A DNA stretch of 51,684 nt from an uncultured Eubacteriales bacterium (GTDB taxonomy: Bacteria; Bacillota; Clostridia; Oscillospirales; Oscillospiraceae). The stretch covers positions 1 through 51,684 of the forward strand of contig URCY01000006.1 of NCBI GenBank assembly GCA_900546415.1, in the 5' to 3' direction. Numbering within the stretch: the first letter of the stretch is position 1; each line of letters begins with the position of its first letter. Position numbers and translations under genes: made by a program. Below, in pieces: positions 24,086 through 32,453 of this stretch. A model generated the notes under the pieces. The model was given only the letters and a program-made list of their open reading frames with translations, searched no databases and was not told the origin of the DNA.

Positions 24086-24766
24086 ATGAATTGTCTGCGC
24101 TGCGGACGGCGCATCGACGAGGGCAAGACCTTTTGCCCCGATTGCGAGAAGCTGGTCAGCCAGCCGCTGCCCGACTCGCCGTTCCTTGACCGCCGCATTG
24201 TGCTCCCCGAGCGCAAGGCGACGCCGCGTCAGGCCGAAAAGCGCCAGCGCGAGAAGAACGAGCGCCGCGCCGCGCGGCAGGCGCGCGCCGAGAAGCGCCG
24301 CAGCCGCGGGAAAAACGTGCTGATCGTCGGGCTGCTGATGCTGCTGGCGGTGAGCACGGCGGGCGGACTGCTCCGCTCGGCGCAGCTCAAGGCGACGCTC
24401 CGCAGCAAGGAGGCGTCGCTTCAGGACAACGAGGCGATGATGACGCGCGTGCGCGACCAGCTCACCACGGTGCGCGCGGCTCTGCGCGACCTGCACGATA
24501 AGCAGGAGGAGCTGCAAAACGAATACGACGTGCTTGCTCTGGAGCTTGCGGCCGACCGCGAAAAGCTCGCGCAGGACGAGGCCGCGCTGGATTTCATGCG
24601 CGAGCATATCGCGCTGTTTGTGCCGGGAAAATCGCGCTATTACCACACCGCCGGCTGCCCGGATTTCGACGAGACCGGCTATTATAACGTCACGCTCGTG
24701 ACGCAGGCGGTGCGCTGGGGCTATCAGCCCTGCCCGACCTGTCACCCGAAGGAGGGCGCGGAATGA
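24086..24766 (+). CDS. Zinc-ribbon membrane protein with coiled coil and His/Cys C-terminal domain
   Basis: 226 residues from ATG (MNCLRCGRRIDEG) with AGGAGG upstream. The order is: a zinc ribbon (C-x2-C ... C-x2-C in the first 25 residues), a strongly basic Arg/Lys/Glu region (about 50-88), one membrane helix (about 91-108), a coiled coil (about 112-170), then a C-terminal domain with SRYYHTAGCPDF and QPCPTCHP. That last pattern (Tyr-His-x3-Cys ... Cys-x2-Cys) resembles an Ada-like zinc site and recurs at the C-terminus of the ImmA-type protein at 39690. The function is unknown; a membrane sensor is a guess. It overlaps the next gene by ATGA. Confidence 0.8.
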   Translation: MNCLRCGRRIDEGKTFCPDCEKLVSQPLPDSPFLDRRIVLPERKATPRQAEKRQREKNERRAARQARAEKRRSRGKNVLIVGLLMLLAVSTAGGLLRSAQLKATLRSKEASLQDNEAMMTRVRDQLTTVRAALRDLHDKQEELQNEYDVLALELAADREKLAQDEAALDFMREHIALFVPGKSRYYHTAGCPDFDETGYYNVTLVTQAVRWGYQPCPTCHPKEGAE

Positions 24767-25227
24767 GACCCGTTCGCTATTATGACCTTGCCGTGAAGCT
24801 GACGGTCTGCCTCTGCTTCGGCTCGATCGCTATGGCGCTGCTGATGTGCTTCTGCATCGGCTTCGGCCTGCACAGCACGGTCGGCAAGGAGGCACTCTAT
24901 CTCTGCCGGGTGATCCTCGGCGCGAGCCTCTGGCTCTGCCTGCGCCGGGAGCGCATCCTCGAGCAGCGGGCCGAGCGGCTGCCGCCGCGTGCGAAGCCCA
25001 TGCGCGTTTTGCGCGTGCTGGCGTTCGGGCTGTGGGGGCTTTCAACGGTGCTGCTCCTGCTCTCGCTCGTGCTTGCGATCTGTCGGCTGGGCTATGGCAG
25101 CTTCTGGGTGAAATATCCCTGCGCGATCGGCGCGGCGGCCATGCCGGCCGGATGGTTCGGCCTGATGGTCTGCTTCCACCGCCGCCGTCTGGCGATCGAA
25201 TGCGCGGCGAAGCCCGTGCGCGGCTGA
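24763..25227 (+). CDS. Four-helix membrane protein of unknown function
   Basis: 154 residues with four hydrophobic segments (about residues 10-33, 41-58, 82-104 and 117-138) and basic loops. I recognise no family. The start overlaps the stop of the zinc-ribbon protein gene, so the two are translationally coupled and probably act together. It is the last gene of the prfA operon before a 900-bp repeat region. Confidence 0.75.
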   Translation: MRPVRYYDLAVKLTVCLCFGSIAMALLMCFCIGFGLHSTVGKEALYLCRVILGASLWLCLRRERILEQRAERLPPRAKPMRVLRVLAFGLWGLSTVLLLLSLVLAICRLGYGSFWVKYPCAIGAAAMPAGWFGLMVCFHRRRLAIECAAKPVRG

Positions 25228-25416
25228 AAGCGTCCGAAAGAGCTGCGCGCAGCAGCCCGACGAAGCACGGCGGCGCCATGACCGGCAGCGCCATGCCGCG
25301 CGGTGAACGGGCAAGCGCCCGCGCGAAACGGCGCCTCCGGGTAAAATGAATACGGAAGACTGAAAAATGAATCATTGCGGTGCCGCTCCGCGACAAATCT
25401 CAAGCAGTTCGGAAAT

Positions 25417-25455
25417 AAAAATGGTAGGTTTTTTACGAAAAACCTACCATTTTTC
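25417..25455. repeat. ACCTACC hairpin, copy 1
   Basis: AAAAATGGTAGGTTTTT / AAAAACCTACCATTTTT, a 17-bp stem with a short loop. It is symmetrical and T-rich on both strands, so it could terminate transcription from either side. Confidence 0.75.
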
Positions 25456-25604
25456 ATGTCATTATGAGGTTCGTGCAAAAGCGGGATGTTGATTCTGCTC
25501 GAAAACGCCTGCATACAGCCAAGAATGTTTGTTTCTCAAATAAAAGCGTTTCAATTTATGTCATTGCGGAGCTGCTCCTCGACGGATTCAAATATTGTGA
25601 ACAC

Positions 25605-25641
25605 GAAAACGGTAGGTTTTATGGAAAAACCTACCGTTTTC
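25605..25641. repeat. ACCTACC hairpin, copy 2
   Basis: GAAAACGGTAGGTTTT, loop ATGG, AAAAACCTACCGTTTTC. Compared with copy 1 the base pair next to GTAGG differs but pairing is kept (compensatory change). Confidence 0.75.
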
Positions 25642-25730
25642 TACCCTGCTTCATCCATATCATAGAGCTTCTTATATGCTGCTTCAATGATTTAAAGCGA
25701 TAAACTAATGCAAAAACGTCTCAAGTTCGT

Positions 25731-25981
25731 GTCATTGCGAGGCCGCATTGCGGCCGTGGCAATCTTAAAGTTTGAGGTATGGCATCCCGCACCGAAGCAC
25801 GGGAGCACGAAGCAAAAAGAAATTCCTATCACAAAAGACATGGATTCCCTGCTTCATTCTGCTTTCTCGCCCTTTATTTATGGTTCTGTTTCGTTCCGTG
25901 CAACCATAGTTCGTTCCGGGATGGCAAATCGTTCCGTCAAAGATTGCCGCGTCGGGCGCACGCGCCCTCCTCGCAATGACA
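25731..25981. repeat. Inverted pair of REP-like elements
   Basis: GTCATTGCGAGGCCGCATTG...GGCAATCTTAAAG...GGCATCCCGCACCGAAGC at the left and AGATTGCCGCGTCGGGCG...CCTCGCAATGACA at the right (to 25981), with TTCGTTCCGGGATGGC mirroring the inner flank. It has the same architecture as 12259-12489. Confidence 0.75.
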
Positions 25982-25982
25982 C

Positions 25983-26019
25983 AAAACCGGTAGGTTTTAT
26001 GAAAAAACCTACCGGTTTC
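25983..26019. repeat. ACCTACC hairpin, copy 3
   Basis: AAAACCGGTAGGTTTT, loop, AAAAAACCTACCGGTTT, directly abutting the right end of the REP pair. The rest of 25228-26170 shows no gene: only these hairpins, REP elements and AT-rich spacer. Confidence 0.75.
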
Positions 26020-26056
26020 TTAATCGGAATGTTTTAATTTGTCCCGCAGGGACACC

Positions 26057-26086
26057 GAAACGGCGCTTCTCCCGAAGCGCCGTTTC
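26057..26086 (-). terminator. Probable terminator of the YugP gene
   Basis: 12-bp stem GAAACGGCGCTT (26057-26068) with AAGCGCCGTTTC (26075-26086), about 90 bp after the stop. There is no clear T run on the minus side, so this is less certain. Confidence 0.45.
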
Positions 26087-26173
26087 ACGCGGGCGCAAGT
26101 CTGCATTTCCCGTGCGCAGCATCTTTCACACGATCAAAGAGCGTATTTCGCGCACAGCCCGACTTCGCTTCCC

Positions 26174-26905
26174 TCATTCTCTTCTGCGCGAGAACATGCT
26201 CAGCAGGCGCAGGAATTGCAGCAGCGAGACGGTCATCGCCGCGACATAGGTCAGCGCGGCGGCGGTCAGGGTCTTGCGCGCGGCGGTGCATTCCTCGTCG
26301 TCGAGCAGATGGGTCGTGCGGATGGCCTGCATGGCGCGGCGGCTGGCGTTGAACTCCGTCGGCAGTGTGACAAGCTGGAAGAACACGCACAGGCCGAAGC
26401 AGGCAACGCCGGAGAGAGCAATGTAATAAAATACCGTCCGCAGCTCGGCGTAGCGCGTGAAGCTCATGAGCAGCAGACCGATCAGCAGCAGCGGCATGGA
26501 GAGCTTCGAGCCGAAGTTGACCGCCGGGACGATGGCCGCGCGAAGCTTGATCGGGCCGTAGCCGACGGCATACTGCACGGCGTGCCCGGCCTCGTGCGCC
26601 GCGACGCCGACGGCCGCCGGTGTCGCGGAGTCGTAGACGTCGGCCGACAGGCGGATGACGTTCGAGCGCGGGTCGTAATGGTCGGTCAGCTCGCCGGAGA
26701 TGCGCTCGATGCGCACGCCGCCGACGCCGTTTGCCGCGAGCACGGCGCGCGCGGCATCCGCGCCGGTCACGCCGCGGCGGTTGTAGACCTGCGAATAGCG
26801 GCGGAAGGTCGAGCGCACCTGAATGCTCGTCCAGACGGAGAACAGCACCGCAAGCAGGATCGGAATATAATACCAGTCAAAATAATAACCGTAGCCGAAA
26901 TACAT
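26174..26905 (-). CDS. YugP family zinc metallopeptidase
   Basis: 243 residues from ATG (MYFGYGYYFDWYY) with AGGAGG upstream. An N-terminal membrane helix is followed by a soluble part with HEAGHAVQYA, the HExxH zinc site (about residues 120-124), and then two to three more membrane helices (about residues 145-205 and 222-240). It belongs to the neutral zinc metallopeptidase (YugP) family, widespread in Firmicutes with unknown substrates, thought to act at or in the membrane. A 159-bp element lies 26 bp before the ATG and may have displaced its native promoter. Confidence 0.9.
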   Translation of the reverse strand: MYFGYGYYFDWYYIPILLAVLFSVWTSIQVRSTFRRYSQVYNRRGVTGADAARAVLAANGVGGVRIERISGELTDHYDPRSNVIRLSADVYDSATPAAVGVAAHEAGHAVQYAVGYGPIKLRAAIVPAVNFGSKLSMPLLLIGLLLMSFTRYAELRTVFYYIALSGVACFGLCVFFQLVTLPTEFNASRRAMQAIRTTHLLDDEECTAARKTLTAAALTYVAAMTVSLLQFLRLLSMFSRRRE

Positions 26906-26931
26906 GGTCGGTTCCTCCTTATCGCATTTTG

Positions 26932-27090
26932 GGAACCTCTGATTAAATTGCAAGAGCGGTCAGCGAGGGATTTTGTTCCAAATTGAGGTTTGGAAATTGC
27001 AGGAATCCTTTACGTATTTCAAGATTTTCAAACCGACAAGTTGGGGCAAAAGACCCGCTGAGCGCCGCAGACGATTTATTCAGAGGTTCC
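26932..27090. repeat. 159-bp palindromic miniature element, copy 3
   Basis: GGAACCTCTGATTAAATTGC to TTTATTCAGAGGTTCC, in the same orientation as copy 1, flanked by TTTG and TTAG. Confidence 0.9.
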
Positions 27091-27211
27091 TTAGCTTAAA
27101 TGGCAGGAGTTGCTTGAAGCATTTTTGACCGCGCATCCGGAAACGCCGGATTCTGCGCGTCGGTTTTTCGAGCATCCCGCAGGAAGCCACGCTTGTGGGA
27201 AGCGCACGCGC

Positions 27212-27982
27212 TCAGCCGAGCTTCTCCAGCAGCGCGGAATAGAATTCTGAGGTCTCGTAGCCGGTCAGCGGGAGCAGCTCCTCGTGATAGTCCCCACCGG
27301 CGGGCTGATAAATCTTCCCGCAGAGCCACAGCGCGCCGCTTTCATCCAAAAATGGCACGGCCTCGGCCGCATTTTCTGCGCTGACGGTCTTTTGGAACTG
27401 CTCCAGATAGCGCGCGTCCGGCTCCTCCTGCTGCGCAAGCTCCCCGGACAGCCAGACGCAATAGGCGTTGCCGAGCGCGGCGCTCGCCTGTTCTTCAAAC
27501 GCGGCGGCGGTCAGCCCGGCCTCTGTGAGCACCTCTTCGGGCGTCATGACATGCGCCGTGCTGACGCGGACGGAATAAACGTGATACGTCATAAATTCCA
27601 GGCCGGCATCCTCGGTGATCCGCAGGGTGAGCACATCGCCGCAGACATACCAGTCGTAGCTCGTCGCGCCGGTCGGAGCGCCGTCCGCGCCGAGCTGATC
27701 GGTGTAAAAGGTTTGGTAGAGCTCGTCGTTCAGCGCGTCGATCTCTGCGCCGGAAAGGGTGACGCGCGGGATGGCGCAGGTGAAAAGCGCGCCCTCGGAA
27801 TTCTGCCGCGAGCCATTGTAGGCGTCGACGACCATCGGCTGCTCGACCTCGGTGGACGAGTCGCTCGGCGCGGCGGTGGATTGCGGGGTCTCGGTCGACG
27901 GCGATGTCCGATTGCCGCAGCCGGTGCAGCACAGCAGCAGGAAAATGGCCAGCAGAGCCGGGAGAATCCGTTTGAACCGCAT
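27212..27982 (-). CDS. Lipoprotein with DUF3298/RsiV-like C-terminal half, function unknown
   Basis: 256 residues from ATG (MRFKRILPAL) with AGGAGG upstream. The long upstream open frame is antisense to the M3 peptidase and is ignored. A signal peptide ends with the lipobox CTGCG, then a Ser/Thr/Pro-rich linker (about residues 25-48). The mature part contains IDALNDELYQTF and MTPEEVLTEAGL, a pattern seen in RsiV/DUF3298-type extracytoplasmic proteins; that family match is tentative. It would be anchored on the outer face of the membrane. TTGACA with a 17-bp spacer precedes a weak TAAGCT upstream. No catalytic motif was seen. Confidence 0.75.
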   Translation of the reverse strand: MRFKRILPALLAIFLLLCCTGCGNRTSPSTETPQSTAAPSDSSTEVEQPMVVDAYNGSRQNSEGALFTCAIPRVTLSGAEIDALNDELYQTFYTDQLGADGAPTGATSYDWYVCGDVLTLRITEDAGLEFMTYHVYSVRVSTAHVMTPEEVLTEAGLTAAAFEEQASAALGNAYCVWLSGELAQQEEPDARYLEQFQKTVSAENAAEAVPFLDESGALWLCGKIYQPAGGDYHEELLPLTGYETSEFYSALLEKLG

Positions 27983-28142
27983 AGAAATTCCTCCTCTCAA
28001 ATGTACGGGTGTTCCCATTGCCAGCTTATCATACCACACGCCCTTTGTCAAGTAGACACAAAAAATAATTTGTAGAAAATAACGGACAAAGACCTGTAAT
28101 CGGAATGCGATTTTGAAATATGGAGAGAATCCGATGCGCTTC

Positions 28143-28180
28143 AAAAAGCACGGGGGCGGCATAGCCGTCCCCCGTGCATC
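28143..28180 (-). terminator. Terminator of the M3 peptidase gene
   Basis: 13-bp stem with one bulge, GCACGGGGGCGGC (28148-28160) with GCCGTCCCCCGTGC (28164-28177), followed on the minus strand by TTTTTGA. It could work in both directions. Confidence 0.85.
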
Positions 28181-28188
28181 GTTTTTAA

Positions 28189-29898
28189 TTATTTCGACAG
28201 CTTTTCCGCCTCGGCGAGCAGGATGTCCTTTGCGTAGGACGTGCTCCGCGCCACGCTTCCGGGCAGGAAGGGGTTGGAGACGTTCGCGTATTCGAGCGTC
28301 TCGAGATAGCTGCGGCTGCCGCCGACGTCGCACAGGCGCAGATAATCCGCCCATGCGGCCTCGCGGTTCTCGGCGTATTTCTTCTTGAATTCCATCGCGC
28401 CCATGGTCGTCAGGGTGTAGTTGATATAATACATGGGGTAGTGGAAAATGTGCAGCTTGTGATACCAATAGCCGCCGCGCTCCATGAAGGGGTTCTCGCC
28501 ATAGCGGCGCCACGGCATATATTTTTCCTCGAGCTTGTGCCACTGCATCGTGCGCTCCTTCGGCGTCAGCTCGGGGTGGGCATAGCAGATGTGCTGGAAT
28601 TCGTCGACGGCCACGCCGAAGGGCACGAAGGTGATCGCGTCCTGCAGATGCGCAAAGCGGAACTTGTCGGCGTCCTTGCCGAAGAAGCGCTCGGCATAGG
28701 GATAGCAGAACTGCTCCATGGACATCGAATGGATCTCGGCAATGTCGGTCGACTCGCCGTAATAAGCCGAGAGCGGCTGGCAGCGCATGGCGCGGTAGCC
28801 CGCGAAGGCGTGCCCCAGCTCATGCGTGAGCACCTGCATATCGCCGATCGTGCCGTTGAAGCACGAGAAGACGAACGGCGCCTTGCGCGTCTTGAGGTCG
28901 GTCATATAACCGGTGGAGGCCTTGCCGGGGCGGTTCGTCAGATCCATCAGGCCGTGTTCGATCATGAAATCGATGAATGCACCGGTCTCCTTGCTCAGGT
29001 CGTGATACATTTTCTGCGCTTCGCTGACTAGGAAGTCGTCGCCGCCGATGGCGTGGGCGTTGCCGTCGGGGAAAATGCGCTCCTCGTCCCAGACCATCAC
29101 ATGCTCAAGACCGAGACGCTTGGCCTGATAGTCATAGAGCTTGCTGCAAAGCGGCACAAGCTCCTTGCGTACCTGCTCGCGGAAGGAGGCGACCTCCTCC
29201 TGACCGTAGTCCGTGCGGCCCTGCTGCATATAGGCCAGCGGGATGAAGTTCTCATAGCCGAGGTTGCGTCCCATCTCGTTGCGCACGGCGATCAGCTCGT
29301 CCCAGATTGCCTCCATGCGCGGCTCGTTGGCCTCGTAGAAGTCGGAATAGGCCTGCCACGCGCGGCGGCGCGTTTCGCGGTCGTCGTCCTCAAAATGCTT
29401 CTGGATGCCGTAGAGGTTGCAGGTCTCGCCGTCAAATTCGATGCTGCACGAGGCCATGAGCTTCTGGTATTCCATGACCAGCTTGTTTTCGCGCTGGGCA
29501 AGGGGAATGTTCTTCTCGCAGAAGCTCTTCTTTTGCAGCTCGATCTGCGCGAAGAGCTGACGGCCGAATTCCTGCTCCAGCTCCTTGCGGAAGGACGAGT
29601 CGAACAGCGCCTCGTAGCAGGCGACGCTGTACTGCTCCAGCTCGGGCAGCGCGTCGTTCAGATATTCCAGCTCTTTTTCATAGAATTCGTCTGCCGTGTT
29701 GAGCGTGTTGCGGATAAAGGCGACGGTGCACTGCTCGTCAAAGGGCATGGTCTCCCGGTCGATCTCGAGCAGAATGCCGCGCACCTCGGCATAATCCTTC
29801 GCGTTTTTCACCTGCTCCGTCCATGCCTGATAGCTCCGCTTGGCCTGCTCCACGTCGGGACGCTGATAGGGAATGGAGGCAAATGTCCAGTTTTCCAT
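28189..29898 (-). CDS. M3 family oligoendopeptidase (PepF-like)
   Basis: 569-residue cytoplasmic zinc oligopeptidase that cleaves short peptides. Zinc site HELGH in VLTHELGHAFAGY, with the third ligand Glu about 25 residues later in STDIAEIHSMSMEQ. The helical N-terminal half and a final HYPMYYINYTLTT motif are typical of the M3 group. The start at MENWTFASIPYQRP follows AAAGGAGA; the frame is open upstream across the promoter. It is monocistronic and divergent from dnaX. Confidence 0.94.
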   Translation of the reverse strand: MENWTFASIPYQRPDVEQAKRSYQAWTEQVKNAKDYAEVRGILLEIDRETMPFDEQCTVAFIRNTLNTADEFYEKELEYLNDALPELEQYSVACYEALFDSSFRKELEQEFGRQLFAQIELQKKSFCEKNIPLAQRENKLVMEYQKLMASCSIEFDGETCNLYGIQKHFEDDDRETRRRAWQAYSDFYEANEPRMEAIWDELIAVRNEMGRNLGYENFIPLAYMQQGRTDYGQEEVASFREQVRKELVPLCSKLYDYQAKRLGLEHVMVWDEERIFPDGNAHAIGGDDFLVSEAQKMYHDLSKETGAFIDFMIEHGLMDLTNRPGKASTGYMTDLKTRKAPFVFSCFNGTIGDMQVLTHELGHAFAGYRAMRCQPLSAYYGESTDIAEIHSMSMEQFCYPYAERFFGKDADKFRFAHLQDAITFVPFGVAVDEFQHICYAHPELTPKERTMQWHKLEEKYMPWRRYGENPFMERGGYWYHKLHIFHYPMYYINYTLTTMGAMEFKKKYAENREAAWADYLRLCDVGGSRSYLETLEYANVSNPFLPGSVARSTSYAKDILLAEAEKLSK

Positions 29899-29932
29899 AG
29901 TCGGGTCTCCTTTGCTGTGAATTTCTTCCTTT

Positions 29933-29961
29933 ATCATACCGCAAATACGGGGAGAATACAA
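29933..29961 (-). promoter_or_regulatory. Promoter of the M3 peptidase gene
   Basis: Minus strand TTGTAT (29956-29961), 17 bp, TATGAT (29933-29938). Confidence 0.7.
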
Positions 29962-29975
29962 GCGGGATTTTCTGT

Positions 29976-30004
29976 TTGCTTTTTGTGCGGGGATGGATTA
30001 TACT
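29976..30004 (+). promoter_or_regulatory. Promoter of dnaX
   Basis: TTGCTT (29976-29981), 17 bp, TATACT (29999-30004), 30 bp before the dnaX ATG and back to back with the M3 peptidase promoter. Confidence 0.75.
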
Positions 30005-30033
30005 AAAGGATAAGAACACGGAGGAATTTTAAA

Positions 30034-31680
30034 ATGTATCAGGCTTTATACAGAAAATACAGGCCGCAGACCTTTGACGACGTGGTCGGTCAGCTTGCGG
30101 TCACGCAGACGCTGAAAAACCAGATCCTCACCGGCAAGACCAGCCACGCCTACCTGTTTACCGGCACGCGCGGCACGGGCAAGACGACCTGCGCAAAAAT
30201 TCTGGCCAAGGCCGTCAACTGCGAGCACCCGGTCGACGGCAATCCGTGCAACCGCTGCGCGGCCTGCCGGAGCATCGATTCCGGCGCGTGCATGGACGTG
30301 CTGGAGATCGACGCGGCGTCGAACAACGGCGTGGATAACGTGCGCGGCCTGCGCGACGACGCGATCTATACCCCGGCCGAGGTGCGCAAGCGCGTTTATA
30401 TCATCGACGAGGTGCATATGCTCTCGATGCAGGCGTTCAACGCCCTGCTCAAGATCATCGAGGAGCCGCCGGAGCATCTGCTCTTCATCCTTGCGACGAC
30501 CGAGCTGCAAAAGGTGCCCGCGACGATCCTCTCGCGCTGTCAGCGCTTCTCCTTCCGGCGCATCCTGCCGCAGGATATTGCCGACCGGCTGAGCTATATT
30601 GCCTATCAGGAAAAGATCGATCTGCTGCCCGAGGCGGCGGCCTATCTGGCCCGGCTGGCCGACGGCGGCCTGCGCGACGCAGTCAGTCTGCTCGACCAGT
30701 GCGCGTCGGCCTCGACCGGCGAGCTCGGCACCGAGCAGGTCTGCCGCACGCTCGGCCTTGCCGGAACGCGGCAGACCGAGGCCATGCTGCAGGCCATCGC
30801 GAAGCACGACAGCGCGGCCGTGCTGAAGCTGTTCGACGGGCAGTATGCCGAGGGCAAGGATCTTGCGGCCATGCTCAACGAGCTTTGCTCGGTGGCGCGC
30901 GACCTGCTGATCCTGCGCACCGCGCCCAAGGGCGGCGCGGCGCTGGTTTCCGGCATCTGCACGGAGCAGGAGCTTTCTGCGCTGCTGCCACTGTTTTCGC
31001 CGTCGGAGCTGCTCTGGATGACCGAGGAGCTGAGAAAAACGGCGAATGGCTTCAACACCAGCTCCAACCGCCGCATCGACGCCGAGCTGTGCCTGCTGCG
31101 GCTGTGCAGCCCGGAGGATGTCGCCACGCCTGCCGCGCTGGCGGCGCGGGTCGGACGGCTGGAGGATCGGCTGGCGGCCGGAGCGGTCGCCGCGGCCAAG
31201 CCCGCGCCCGAGCAGAAGCAGACCCCGCAGGAGGCGCCGCCTTGGGACGACGACGAGCCGGAGTCCGCGCCGTGGGAGGAGCTGACCCCGCCGCCCGACC
31301 CGTCGGACGAGCCGGTTCCGCCGCGTCCGCAGCTGCCGCAGAAGGCAGCGCCGGAGGGCTTCTGGCCGAAGCTGGTCGAAAAGGCGCGCGCGGCGCTTCA
31401 GCCGCCGGCTATGGGGATGTTTGCCGTCCACGCCAATGCGCCGGTGCAGGGCGCGCTGGACGGGGACGTTCTGACGCTTGAATGCGTCGAGTTTGCCTAT
31501 CCCTTCATCAATGCGCCGGAGGTTTTGCAGCGCGTGGGCGAGTGCGCCTCGGGCATCGCCGGCAGACCGATCCGTGTCCGGGCGGTCAAGGCCGGGCAGA
31601 CGCCCAAGCCGTCGAACGGCAATTATGACAAGCTCGTGCAGCGCGCGCAGGCGCACCCGGATATTTTTGATGTGGAATGA
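30034..31680 (+). CDS. dnaX: DNA polymerase III subunit gamma/tau
   Basis: 548 residues. The AAA+ clamp-loader core has Walker A GTRGTGKTT (about residues 44-52), a zinc module of four Cys (63, 72, 75, 78), Walker B IIDEVHML and the sensor ATTELQKVPATILSRCQRF. Domain III runs to about residue 365, then a Pro/Glu-rich linker (about 385-445) and a C-terminal tau-like domain. As part of the clamp loader it loads the beta clamp and ties polymerases together. No slippery frameshift run was seen. dnaX normally leads a dnaX - ybaB - recR operon; here three unrelated genes separate it from ybaB. Confidence 0.96.
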   Translation: MYQALYRKYRPQTFDDVVGQLAVTQTLKNQILTGKTSHAYLFTGTRGTGKTTCAKILAKAVNCEHPVDGNPCNRCAACRSIDSGACMDVLEIDAASNNGVDNVRGLRDDAIYTPAEVRKRVYIIDEVHMLSMQAFNALLKIIEEPPEHLLFILATTELQKVPATILSRCQRFSFRRILPQDIADRLSYIAYQEKIDLLPEAAAYLARLADGGLRDAVSLLDQCASASTGELGTEQVCRTLGLAGTRQTEAMLQAIAKHDSAAVLKLFDGQYAEGKDLAAMLNELCSVARDLLILRTAPKGGAALVSGICTEQELSALLPLFSPSELLWMTEELRKTANGFNTSSNRRIDAELCLLRLCSPEDVATPAALAARVGRLEDRLAAGAVAAAKPAPEQKQTPQEAPPWDDDEPESAPWEELTPPPDPSDEPVPPRPQLPQKAAPEGFWPKLVEKARAALQPPAMGMFAVHANAPVQGALDGDVLTLECVEFAYPFINAPEVLQRVGECASGIAGRPIRVRAVKAGQTPKPSNGNYDKLVQRAQAHPDIFDVE

Positions 31681-31716
31681 AAAATGCGCGTCCGCTTTTG
31701 CGGGCGCGCAAACGTT

Positions 31717-32250
31717 TCAGGAGCGCTTGAGCCGATCGAAGAGGGCGACCAGCGGAGGGATGACGACGAGCTGCAGCACGATCCCCGGCCACGCCGTTGC
31801 GAAGGCGCCCGTCCAGAACGCAGAGAGGCCGAAGGCCGAGACGTCCAGACCGGTGCAGGCGAAGCGCACCGCGCCCCAGACAAGGCGGCCGGTGAGCATG
31901 GCGACGATCAGCGAGACGTAGTCCCAGCCGACCTTTTTCGGCAGCGCGCGGTGCAGCAGCCCCGCAATCGCGCCGTAGGCGGCCAGCTCAAAGGCCATCG
32001 AGACGGCCATCGGGAAGAAGGGCGGCATTCCGAGCGTCAGCGAGCGCAGCAGCGGCGCGAGGAAGCCAACGCCAAGCCCCCACTGCCAGCCGCAGACGAA
32101 GCCGCAGAGCAGGGCGGGCAGATGCATCGGCAGAAGCATCTTGCCGACGCTCGGGATCTGCCCGGTCAGGAAGGGCAGCACGTAGGCAAGCGCGAGAAAG
32201 ACGGCGGAATAGATCAGATTTTGCAGGGATTTGGACTGTTTTGCGGTCAT
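31717..32250 (-). CDS. ECF transporter S component, substrate unknown
   Basis: 177 residues with five to six membrane helices and almost no soluble part, the size and hydropathy of an ECF-type substrate-binding (S) subunit. The stretch GKMLLPMHLPALLCGFVCGW and the following Gly-rich helices are typical of vitamin-type S components. It needs a shared EcfA/A'/T module, not encoded here. AAAGGAG lies before the ATG. A 140-base structured leader with a terminator-like hairpin precedes it, pointing to metabolite control. The substrate (a vitamin or vitamin precursor) cannot be named from this sequence. Confidence 0.82.
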   Translation of the reverse strand: MTAKQSKSLQNLIYSAVFLALAYVLPFLTGQIPSVGKMLLPMHLPALLCGFVCGWQWGLGVGFLAPLLRSLTLGMPPFFPMAVSMAFELAAYGAIAGLLHRALPKKVGWDYVSLIVAMLTGRLVWGAVRFACTGLDVSAFGLSAFWTGAFATAWPGIVLQLVVIPPLVALFDRLKRS

Positions 32251-32390
32251 AAAAAGCTCCTTTCGGGACGAAAAAAAGACGCCGCCTTCCCTACAGGGAA
32301 ACGGACACCTTCCGGTCGTCTCATTAAAAATTCGGGGTTGCCGTTCATAAAGGAACTTCTGTTCCGCCGCTGCTCTTCTGAGCAGCGGCA
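32251..32390 (-). promoter_or_regulatory. Structured leader RNA, candidate riboswitch/attenuator
   Basis: On the minus strand the ~135-base leader has a strong hairpin CCGCTGCTC/GAGCAGCGG, a small GGAAC/GTTCC hairpin, the string GAACGGCAACC, then GGAAGGTGTC. A stem GACG(A)CC.../GGCGGCGTC closed around TTCCC/GGGAA follows, and seven T (32271-32277) just before the ribosome-binding site. That last hairpin with T7 is an intrinsic terminator in front of the gene. GGCAACC and AAGGTG recall the SAM-I core, but the rest does not match, so the class is unassigned. Confidence 0.6.
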
Positions 32391-32392
32391 GT

Positions 32393-32421
32393 ATTTTACC
32401 ATAAAATGACGGATTTCGCAA
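32393..32421 (-). promoter_or_regulatory. Promoter of the ECF S-component leader
   Basis: Minus strand TTGCGA (32416-32421), a 17-bp spacer ending TGG, TAAAAT (32393-32398). Confidence 0.78.
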
Positions 32422-32453
32422 GACCTATTTCGGCGCAGAACAACGGCGCACAG

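Noticed and set aside
27983..28543. N-terminal extension of the lipoprotein upstream of 27982
   Set aside because: It is antisense to the M3 peptidase and its terminator; the ATG at 27982 has AGGAGG and a proper lipoprotein signal.
32251..32390. Cobalamin, TPP, preQ1-I or SAM-I riboswitch
   Set aside because: Only short pieces agree (GGCAACC, AAGGTG, GTAGGGAA); the diagnostic remainder of each class is missing, so the class was left open.
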